Assembly: GCA_013811645.1 (NCBI GenBank)
Contig: JACCUU010000238.1
Span: forward strand, 1-5,729
DNA length: 5,729 nt
Reading direction: 5' to 3'
Source: Actinomycetota bacterium
Lineage (GTDB): Bacteria; Actinomycetota; Thermoleophilia; Gaiellales; Gaiellaceae
How positions within the stretch are numbered: position 1 is the stretch's first letter; each line of letters opens with the position of its first letter. The position numbers and the translations under genes were made by a program. Below, in pieces: positions 1-5,415 of the stretch. The notes under the pieces were generated by a model. That model did not search any database, was not told where the DNA came from, and was given only the letters and a program-made list of their open reading frames with translations.

Positions 1-1212
1 GAGGCGCGGATGGAGGACGCGGCTCGGGACGAGCGCTTCGAGGAGGCGGCCAGGTACCGCAATCGCCTGTTCGCGATCAGGCATCTCGCCGAGCGGCAGG
101 CGGCGGACAAGCGTGCCGTGGGGACGGTCGACGTTATCGGGCTCGCGGTCGAGGGCGAACGCGCCGCGGTGCAGGTCTTCCCGCTCCGCGACGGGAGGAT
201 GATCGATCGCTACGGCTTCCACCTGGAGAACGTCGTCGAGGAGGACGAGCTGTCGGTGCTCGAGGCCTTCGTGGTCGAGTACTACGACGCCACCCCCAGC
301 ATCCCGCCTCAGGTGCTGGTTCCCGTCGGGACGCAGGGAACGGAGGCGATCGCCGAGTTTCTGTCGGAACGGCGCGGAGCACGCGTCGAGGTGCGGGCGC
401 CGTCACGTGGAGAGAAGCGCCGCCTGGTCGAGCTCGCGACCGAGAACGCGCGCGTCGCGCTGGAAGCGGACTCCGCGACCCGCGAGGCCGAGCGGCTGCG
501 CCGCGTGACCGCGCTCGAGCAGCTTCGCGAGTGCCTGAACCTCGAGAGCCTGCCGCTCCGGATCGAGTGCTTCGACGTCTCGAACATCCAGGGTGAGTCG
601 ATCGTCGCGTCGATGGTCGTATTCGCCGACGGGAAGTCGAAGAACGCCCACTACCGCACCTTCGCCATGCGCGGCCTCGACGGCCAGGACGACGTGGGCG
701 CCATCCGCGAGGTGATCTCCCGCCGCTTCGCCCGCGCGCGCGAAGGCGAGCCCGACGAGAGCTTCTCGCGCACACCGAACCTCGTGGTCGTCGATGGAGG
801 CCGCGGCCAGCTGTCCGCGGCGCTCGCGGCGATGGAGGAGCTCGACCTCCCTCGGGTGGCGGTCATCTCGCTCGCCAAGCGCGAAGAGGAGGTGTTCGTC
901 CCCGGCTCGTCGGTGCCGATCAAGCTCGAGCGGCACAGCCCCGCGCTCCAGCTCCTCCAGCGCGCCCGCGACGAGGCCCATCGAGTCGCGCTTCGGTATC
1001 ACCGCCAGAAGCGGGGCTCGAAGTCGATGGAGACGATCTTCGCGGGCCTGCCGGGCGTCGGCCCCGCCCGGCGCCGCGCGATCCTCAGGCACTTCGGGTC
1101 GGCGGAGATGTTCCTCGAGGCCTCGCAGGAGGAGCTCGAAGGCGTTCCGGGATTGCCGCAGAAGACCGCGCGGACGCTCTACGCGCAGCTGCACAAAGCC
1201 GGGCCGTCGTAA
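1..1212 (+). CDS. uvrC: Excinuclease ABC subunit C (UvrC), 5'-truncated by window edge
   Basis: UvrC makes the dual incisions flanking a lesion in UvrABC nucleotide excision repair. The frame is open to base 1, so the ATG at 10 is internal: the first ~35 visible residues (ARMEDAARDERFEEAARYR) are the UvrB-interacting UVR motif. The N-terminal GIY-YIG nuclease that makes the 3' cut lies outside the window; 403 residues are visible against a family length of about 600-650. Counting base 1-3 as residue 1, the RNase H-like 5'-nuclease domain carries its three expected catalytic residues: D192 in IECFDVSN, D265 in VVVDGGRGQL and H327 in RDEAHR. A C-terminal tandem helix-hairpin-helix follows (GLPGVGP near 349, GVPGLPQ near 381). 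The gene ends in TAA and looks intact. It converges on the membrane-protein gene with 12 bp between stops. Identification is firm from motif order and catalytic residues. Confidence 0.97.
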   Translation, partial: EARMEDAARDERFEEAARYRNRLFAIRHLAERQAADKRAVGTVDVIGLAVEGERAAVQVFPLRDGRMIDRYGFHLENVVEEDELSVLEAFVVEYYDATPSIPPQVLVPVGTQGTEAIAEFLSERRGARVEVRAPSRGEKRRLVELATENARVALEADSATREAERLRRVTALEQLRECLNLESLPLRIECFDVSNIQGESIVASMVVFADGKSKNAHYRTFAMRGLDGQDDVGAIREVISRRFARAREGEPDESFSRTPNLVVVDGGRGQLSAALAAMEELDLPRVAVISLAKREEEVFVPGSSVPIKLERHSPALQLLQRARDEAHRVALRYHRQKRGSKSMETIFAGLPGVGPARRRAILRHFGSAEMFLEASQEELEGVPGLPQKTARTLYAQLHKAGPS

Positions 1213-1224
1213 CCGCCCGACCTC

Positions 1225-2184
1225 TCACTCTCGTGGGACGTCCTCCGGCGCGCGCGCTTCTCGAGCGCTCTTCATCGCGCCGCGGAAGTTGAGATTTCCG
1301 AGCGTGAGTGCGAGCGCAGTGAACCCGGCGACGACATTCGTGGCCATGAGGATCAGCCTCGCTCCAACGCTGAAGGCCAGAAGCTGTGCACCCGGCACCG
1401 TGCCACCGAACACGTACAGCAGGAAGGCCTGCTCGGTGCCGAGGCCGCCTGGGGTGAGCGGGAGCAGCGTCGCGAGGCTCGACGAAACCTGGACCAGGAG
1501 CACGTTCTGGATCGACTGCGGGATGTCGAACGCGTCCAGCATGAACCAGACCGTCGTGAGTCGGAGCGTCCAGTCCGCGGCCTGCCAGATCGCGACCGAG
1601 CCGAAGTACGCGGGAGGATCGCGCACGACCGAGAAGGCCTGCTTGACGCGCTCCCAGAAGTCGAGCACGTGACCGTGGATCCAGATGCCGAGGACGACCA
1701 GCGCGATCAGGATCGCCGCCAGGATGAGCTCCGCGGCCAACGGATGATCGAGTAACCATGCGAAGTCGAAGCTGCGAAGCCGCGGAAGCTGGCCGATGCC
1801 CGGGAGCTCGTCGAGGGTGACGACCGCCCAGATCAGGAGCGTGGAGGCGGCCGCGATGTCGAAGATCGAGAGGACGAGCGTGCTCGAGATGACGGTCGTG
1901 TAGCTCGACCCCGGGATCGCCCGATGGGCGAGAACGACGCGGACCGCGTCGCCCGCGCGAATCGGGATGATCGCGTTGATCCCGATCCCCGAGACGTAGG
2001 CGCCGAGGATCGAGCGTCGAGGAACCTCGCGGTCGGGATACGCGGCGACCAGGATGTTCCTCCACGCCTGACTCGTGCAGGTGAGCTTGGCGAGCTGGCA
2101 GAGGATCGCGATGAACGCGGGCAGCGGATCGATCGCCGCCAGCTGATCGAGGAAGGCGTCGATCCCGTCGAGGATCCGAGCCAC
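1225..2184 (-). CDS. YbhN/LPG-synthase-TM family (flippase-like) integral membrane protein
   Basis: A 319-residue polytopic membrane protein resembling the lysylphosphatidylglycerol synthase transmembrane family (PF03706; YbhN, MprF N-terminal half). Hydrophobic segments appear near residues 21-45, 98-122, 149-170, 198-218, 225-242 and 265-297. Two family-like signatures are visible: IRAGDAVR at 75-82 in the first half and LPLTPGGLGTEQA at 241-253. No C-terminal aminoacyl-transferase domain is present, so this is not a complete MprF and lipid aminoacylation should not be assumed; members are thought to handle lipids or lipid-linked substrates, and the substrate here is unknown. The start is GTG; an in-frame TGA three codons upstream makes it the furthest possible start, with a loose purine run (AGAGGG on the minus strand) about 13 nt before it. 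It lies downstream of pruA on the same strand, 107 bp away across two hairpins, so co-transcription is uncertain. No functional link to pruA is evident. Confidence 0.85.
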   Translation of the reverse strand: MARILDGIDAFLDQLAAIDPLPAFIAILCQLAKLTCTSQAWRNILVAAYPDREVPRRSILGAYVSGIGINAIIPIRAGDAVRVVLAHRAIPGSSYTTVISSTLVLSIFDIAAASTLLIWAVVTLDELPGIGQLPRLRSFDFAWLLDHPLAAELILAAILIALVVLGIWIHGHVLDFWERVKQAFSVVRDPPAYFGSVAIWQAADWTLRLTTVWFMLDAFDIPQSIQNVLLVQVSSSLATLLPLTPGGLGTEQAFLLYVFGGTVPGAQLLAFSVGARLILMATNVVAGFTALALTLGNLNFRGAMKSAREARAPEDVPRE

Positions 2185-2220
2185 GGTGCGTCACCGACCC
2201 TCTACGGAGACCGCAGAGTC

Positions 2221-2237
2221 CCGGCGCGAAGCGCCGG
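2221..2237. repeat. Perfect 7-bp inverted repeat with GAA loop (second spacer hairpin)
   Basis: CCGGCGC at 2221-2227 and GCGCCGG at 2231-2237 are perfect reverse complements around a GAA loop. The centre reads GCGAAGC, a sequence known to form an unusually stable DNA mini-hairpin. It sits 36 bp upstream of the GTG start of the membrane-protein gene and 17 bp from the larger palindrome. On the minus-strand transcript it would form a short GC hairpin followed by GACTC, with no U-tract, so it is a weak candidate for an intrinsic terminator. It may instead be a transcript-processing or 5'-leader structure. The pairing is seen directly; the function is unknown. Confidence 0.5.
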
Positions 2238-2254
2238 CTTTAGGGATCTTGCGC

Positions 2255-2284
2255 GAACGGAATCCGCGCTCGCGGATTCCGTTC
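2255..2284 (-). terminator. 14-bp perfect palindrome just after the pruA stop; candidate terminator
   Basis: GAACGGAATCCGCG (2255-2268) and CGCGGATTCCGTTC (2271-2284) are perfect reverse complements separated by only CT. The structure begins 7 nt after the pruA TAG stop in the direction of pruA transcription, where a terminator would be expected. No T-tract follows on the minus strand (the next bases read GCGCAAGATCC), so it is not a textbook Rho-independent terminator, although U-poor hairpins are often proposed as terminators in high-GC Actinobacteria. A 7-bp direct repeat, CTTGCGC, occurs at 2248-2254 and 2284-2290, bracketing the palindrome. Alternative readings are an mRNA-stabilising 3' hairpin or a REP-like repeat unit. 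Confidence 0.45.
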
Positions 2285-2291
2285 TTGCGCA

Positions 2292-3941
2292 CTAGGTGGT
2301 AGGTCGGTCGCCGTCGGACCCGAGGAACGGGTACCGGTAGTCGGTCGGCGGGACGAATGTCTCCTTGATCGTGCGCGGCGACACCCAGCGGATGAGGTTC
2401 CACATGGACCCGGCCTTGTCGTTCGTCCCGCTCGCGCGGGAGCCGCCGAAGGGCTGCTGCCCGACGACCGCGCCCGACGGCTTGTCGTTTACGTAGAAGT
2501 TGCCGGCGGCGTAGCGAAGCGCGTCCTGCGCCTCGTCGATCGCCGCACGCTCGGTCGCGAAGACGGCGCCCGTGAGACCGTAGGCAGCGGTCTCGTCGAC
2601 GAGCTCGAGGGTCTCGCCCCAGCGCTTCTCGTCGTAGACGTAGGTCGTCATGATCGGGCCGAAGAGCTCATCCCGGAGAAGTCGGAAGCTCTTGTCCTCG
2701 GTGGCGATCACTGTCGGCGAGACGAAATAGCCTTCGGAGTCGTCGGTCGAGCCTCCCGCGACGATCTCCGCACCCGCGGCACGAGCTTCCTCGATTGCCT
2801 TCGCGTGCGTCTTGAACGCGCTCGCGTCGATGACGGCGCCCATGAAGTTCTCGAAGTCGGCGACGTCGCCCATCTTGATCGTGCCCACGTCCTCGACCAG
2901 CTGCTCCTTCACCTGGGGCCACAGGTTCGAGGGGACGTACAAGCGTGACGCCGCCGAGCATTTCTGGCCCTGGTATTCGAACGAGCCGCGAACCACCGCG
3001 GTCGCGACCGCCTCCGCGTCAGCGGAGGGATGCGCGAGGATGAAGTCCTTGCCGCCGGTTTCTCCGACGATGCGCGGGTAGTTCCGGTACGAGCCCGCGT
3101 TTGCGCCGACGGTCTTCCACATGCCGTTGAAGACGTCGGTCGAGCCGGTGAAGTGGATTCCCGCGAGCTCGGGGCTCGCGAGCGCGGCCGCTCCGATCGT
3201 CGCGCCGGAGCCGTGCACGAGGTTGATCACACCGTCCGGAAGCCCTGCCGCCTGCATGAGGCGCATCAGGTAGTACGCGCCGAGCGACGCCGTCGAGGCG
3301 GGCTTCCACACGATCGTGTTTCCCATCAGCGCCGGAGCGGACGAGAGGTTGCCGCCGATCGAGGTGAAGTTGAAGGGGCTGACCGCGAAGACGAAGCCTT
3401 CGAGCGGCCGGTACTCCATGCGGTTCCAGGTCCCGGTCGACGAGGTCGGCTGCTCGGAGTAGATGCGGACGAGGTACTCGATGTTGTAACGCCAGAAGTC
3501 GATCAGCTCGCAGACCGCGTCGATCTCGGCCTGGTGCGCGGTCTTCGACTGGTTCAGCATGGTCGCGGCGTTCAACGTCTGGCGCCATGGGCCCGAGAGC
3601 AGCTCCGACGCGCGCAGGAAGACTGCCGCTCGCTCATGCCATGGCGTCCTCGACCAGTCGGCGTGTGCCGCCCTGGCCGCGTCGATGGCCCGCTGCACGT
3701 GCTCGGCTCCACCCTTGCTGACGTCGGCGAGGACATGATTCTTGCGGTGCGGCATAACTGCCTCGAAGGTCTCCTCGGTGACGACGTCCTTGCCACCGAT
3801 CACGAGCGGGATCGAGATGCGCTCTCCTTCCATCTCGCGGAGCCGGTTCTTCAGCTCCTCGCGCTCGGGCGATCCCGGCGCATAGGACCTGATCGGCTCG
3901 TTAACTGCTGGAGGAGGAGTGAAGATGCCGGGAGCGCTCAT
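2292..3941 (-). CDS. pruA: L-glutamate gamma-semialdehyde (1-pyrroline-5-carboxylate) dehydrogenase, group 1 / ALDH4-like
   Basis: This enzyme oxidises L-glutamate gamma-semialdehyde, in equilibrium with 1-pyrroline-5-carboxylate, to glutamate with NAD+; it is the second step of proline catabolism. The 549 residues form a full-length aldehyde dehydrogenase. Visible catalytic features are N191 in SPFNF, K213 in VWKPAS, the FTGSTDVF cofactor-loop segment at 264-271, E294 in VGETGGK and the nucleophile C328 in GQKCSAASR. The N-terminus (VNEPIRSYAPGSPER) and the C-terminal VVGQQPFGGSRASGTNDK are typical of the monofunctional ALDH4A1-like group 1 rather than the RocA or bifunctional PutA types. 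The ATG start is well supported, because homologues begin shortly before the NEP motif. No Shine-Dalgarno sequence precedes it; TAGAAT ends 6 nt upstream, suggesting a leaderless mRNA. It diverges from the alkyltransferase gene across 23 bp. No proline dehydrogenase is in the window. Confidence 0.95.
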   Translation of the reverse strand: MSAPGIFTPPPAVNEPIRSYAPGSPEREELKNRLREMEGERISIPLVIGGKDVVTEETFEAVMPHRKNHVLADVSKGGAEHVQRAIDAARAAHADWSRTPWHERAAVFLRASELLSGPWRQTLNAATMLNQSKTAHQAEIDAVCELIDFWRYNIEYLVRIYSEQPTSSTGTWNRMEYRPLEGFVFAVSPFNFTSIGGNLSSAPALMGNTIVWKPASTASLGAYYLMRLMQAAGLPDGVINLVHGSGATIGAAALASPELAGIHFTGSTDVFNGMWKTVGANAGSYRNYPRIVGETGGKDFILAHPSADAEAVATAVVRGSFEYQGQKCSAASRLYVPSNLWPQVKEQLVEDVGTIKMGDVADFENFMGAVIDASAFKTHAKAIEEARAAGAEIVAGGSTDDSEGYFVSPTVIATEDKSFRLLRDELFGPIMTTYVYDEKRWGETLELVDETAAYGLTGAVFATERAAIDEAQDALRYAAGNFYVNDKPSGAVVGQQPFGGSRASGTNDKAGSMWNLIRWVSPRTIKETFVPPTDYRYPFLGSDGDRPTT

Positions 3942-3947
3942 GCCAGG

Positions 3948-3953
3948 ATTCTA
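3948..3953 (-). promoter_or_regulatory. Candidate -10 element (TAGAAT) for leaderless pruA transcription
   Basis: On the minus strand, TAGAAT ends 6 nt before the pruA ATG, so transcription initiating at the usual distance would begin on the A of the start codon. The stretch before the ATG lacks any purine-rich ribosome-binding site, which fits leaderless translation, a common mode in Actinobacteria. No good -35 hexamer is visible 16-18 bp upstream, which is not unusual for high-GC promoters. It shares two bases with the opposing candidate at 3952-3957. Confidence 0.42.
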
Positions 3954-3957
3954 CGAT
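3952..3957 (+). promoter_or_regulatory. Candidate -10 element (TACGAT) for the alkyltransferase-whiA-gap unit
   Basis: TACGAT fits the TANNNT form and ends 7 nt before the GTG start at 3965, placing the expected transcription start at about 3964-3965. No Shine-Dalgarno sequence stands at normal spacing (the nearest, AGGA at 3945-3948, is too far), so a leaderless or near-leaderless mRNA is the simplest reading. No convincing -35 box is visible. It overlaps the pruA -10 candidate by two bases, so RNA polymerase could not open both at once. Confidence 0.38.
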
Positions 3958-3964
3958 CGGTGGC

Positions 3965-4438
3965 GTGCGAGCGGAGTGGACGCGGTACTCGGTGCCTGGT
4001 TGGGGCGTGGGAGAGCTGTGGACCCGGGATGACTTCGTCCTCGTGCACGAGTTCCGGTTCGGCTCTGGCTCGGAGGCTGATGTCCGCGGGAACGACGAGT
4101 CGGAGCTCGTCGATCGCTTGGCGGCCTTCCTCGCCGGCGACGACGTGTCGCTCGCGGAAGTCCCTCTCGACCTGGAGTGGACGACGCCGTTTCAGCGTGC
4201 CATCGCGGACGCCCTACGGCTCTTGCCGCGCGGCGAGGTCGTGAGCTACGGGGAGCTCGCGGCGCTCGCCGGGTACCCCGGTGCGGCGCGCGCGGTCGGG
4301 AGCTTCTGTGCAACGAACCGGTTCATGTTCCTCATCCCCTGTCACCGGGTCGTCGGCGCGAGCGGGATCGGCGGCTACGGCTCCTCCGGCGTCGGCGTCA
4401 AGCGGCGCCTGCTGGCGCTCGAGGGCGTCCGGCTGTGA
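3965..4438 (+). CDS. ogt: Methylated-DNA--protein-cysteine S-methyltransferase (Ogt/MGMT type)
   Basis: This suicide enzyme transfers alkyl groups from O6-alkylguanine (and O4-alkylthymine) in DNA to its own cysteine. At 157 residues it is the stand-alone Ogt size, with no Ada-type N-terminal zinc domain. The N-terminal part (to about residue 70) is the variable domain; the DNA-binding/active-site domain begins near WTTPFQRAI (72-80). Visible motifs are the helix-turn-helix segment GEVVSYGELAALAG, R109 in ARAVG as the probable arginine finger, N118, the acceptor C126 in IPCHRVVG, and a GGYG loop followed by KRRLLALEG. Unusually, the residue after N118 is Arg (NRFMFLIPCHR), where E. coli Ogt and human MGMT have Pro. 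The GTG at 3965 keeps the first beta strand of the fold; a GTG at 3992 would remove it. Its TGA overlaps the whiA start by 4 nt, so the two are probably translationally coupled. The symbol ogt denotes the type only. Confidence 0.93.
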   Translation: MRAEWTRYSVPGWGVGELWTRDDFVLVHEFRFGSGSEADVRGNDESELVDRLAAFLAGDDVSLAEVPLDLEWTTPFQRAIADALRLLPRGEVVSYGELAALAGYPGAARAVGSFCATNRFMFLIPCHRVVGASGIGGYGSSGVGVKRRLLALEGVRL

Positions 4439-5373
4439 CGTCGGAGGACATCCGGGAAGAGCTTGCGCGAATCGCGCCGGTTCGCGTGTGCGACCGGCTT
4501 GCCGAGTTGTCCGCGCTGTTTCACTCCGCCGGCAACCTCCATCTCCGGGGCAAGGGAAGATGGGCGCTCCACCTCGATCTGGCGAGCGGAGCAGCGGCGC
4601 GGCGCTCTTTCAGCCTGCTCCGCGAGGTTGAGATCCGCAGCGAGATACGAACCTATCGCCGACGCGCGTTCGACCGAGCGACGCGCTACCAACTCCACGT
4701 CGAAGGCTCCGACGAGGCCCTGCACGTTCTCGCCGCTGCTGGTGTTCTCGACCGGCGCGGGCGTCCGCTCGAGCGCCCGCCGCGGAGGGTGGTTGCACGC
4801 GCCTGCTGCCGCGCGGCCTACGTCCGGGGCGCGTTTCTGGGCGGCGGATCGTTGTCGGTTCGGCGCTCGCCGCACCTCGAGCTGCGCACCCCCGGGATCG
4901 AGTCCGCAGCGCTGCTCGTCGATCTCGTCGCTACAGCGGGCACGCGCCTCAGCGTCGTCGAACGCCCGGCGTATGCGGCCGCGTACGCCAAGAGCTGGGA
5001 CGCGATCGAGTCGGTCCTCGCACTCGCTGGTGCTGCAGAAGCCGTTCTCGCGCTCGAAGAGCGCGCGGTCGTGGCGTCGACGAGCGGCCATGCCAACCGC
5101 CGGGCCAACTCCGACCATGCGAACCTCGTTCGCACGAGCAAGGCGGCGCAGCTTCAGCTGGAAGCCATTCGTGCGCTCGTCGTGGTGGGTCGGATCGAGC
5201 GACTCGAGAGCTCTCTGCGTGAGGTCGCCGAACTTCGTCGGCACCACCCAACGGAGTCGCTTCGCGAGCTCGCCGCCCGCACCGATCCACGGGTCAGCAA
5301 GGCTGCCGTCCAACGGCGCCTGCGCCGGCTCGAGGATCTCGCGCACGGTGTCGGCTCGAACGTCCCTCGTTAG
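4435..5373 (+). CDS. whiA: DNA-binding regulator WhiA (LAGLIDADG-like plus helix-turn-helix)
   Basis: WhiA is a conserved Gram-positive transcription factor; in Streptomyces it acts with WhiB at GACAC-containing promoters to start sporulation septation, and in Bacillus it influences cell division. This copy has 312 residues, near the usual ~310-330. The N-terminal homing-endonuclease-like fold spans about 20-205, with RGAFLGGGSLS (131-141) at the LAGLIDADG position and no acidic catalytic residue there, as expected for WhiA. The hallmark ANRRANSDHANLVRTSKAA follows (220-238), then the C-terminal helix-turn-helix, SLRELAARTDPRVSKAAVQRRLRRL (275-299; key residues L276, L279, S288, A291, R294). 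The GTG at 4435 gives the expected TSEDIREELA N-terminus and lies 9 nt after GAGGG (4421-4425). The frame is open further upstream, but that portion runs through the alkyltransferase gene and has no WhiA similarity. Neither rapZ nor yvcK precedes it, unlike most relatives. Confidence 0.95.
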   Translation: MTSEDIREELARIAPVRVCDRLAELSALFHSAGNLHLRGKGRWALHLDLASGAAARRSFSLLREVEIRSEIRTYRRRAFDRATRYQLHVEGSDEALHVLAAAGVLDRRGRPLERPPRRVVARACCRAAYVRGAFLGGGSLSVRRSPHLELRTPGIESAALLVDLVATAGTRLSVVERPAYAAAYAKSWDAIESVLALAGAAEAVLALEERAVVASTSGHANRRANSDHANLVRTSKAAQLQLEAIRALVVVGRIERLESSLREVAELRRHHPTESLRELAARTDPRVSKAAVQRRLRRLEDLAHGVGSNVPR

Positions 5374-5415
5374 ACTCGACCCCGGAGCGGGCAACCGGAG
5401 AGACGGAGGGAGACC

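Noticed and set aside
403..1194. A 263-codon open frame on the minus strand opposite uvrC, with further long open frames at 134-775 (-) and 794-1672 (+).
   Set aside because: Their translations are rich in Arg, Ala, Ser and Pro and lack recognisable motifs, as expected when G/C-ending codons of a real gene are read in another frame. uvrC carries clear family motifs across the overlapped part of uvrC, and the 794-1672 frame continues into the clear membrane-protein gene.
1085..2194. A 369-codon minus-strand frame overlapping the membrane-protein gene, starting 10 nt upstream of it.
   Set aside because: Its translation is charged and Arg/Pro-rich with no membrane segments, while the alternative frame gives a coherent polytopic protein with family signatures. 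It also runs into uvrC.
4177..4434. An 86-residue N-terminal extension of the WhiA frame, open upstream from 4177.
   Set aside because: This portion is the shadow of the alkyltransferase active-site domain in another frame. WhiA homologues begin close to the SEDIREELA segment, and GTG 4435 has a suitable ribosome-binding site.
5348..5352. GTGTC (GACAC on the other strand) near the 3' end of whiA, and GACAC at 2380-2384 inside pruA, as WhiA-binding sites.
   Set aside because: GACAC is the known Streptomyces WhiA core, but a 5-mer is expected several times by chance in 5.7 kb counting both strands. Neither site lies in a promoter-like spacer.
5371..5376. TAGACT overlapping the whiA stop as a -10 element for a separate gap promoter.
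   Set aside because: It fits TANNNT, but there is no supporting -35 and the gap start already has a strong ribosome-binding site with no need for leaderless initiation. A single hexamer is too weak to call, though an internal gap promoter is not excluded.
5381..5391. CCCG-GAG-CGGG as a terminator between whiA and gap.
   Set aside because: The stem is only 4 bp with no T-tract after it, too weak to separate whiA from gap transcription.
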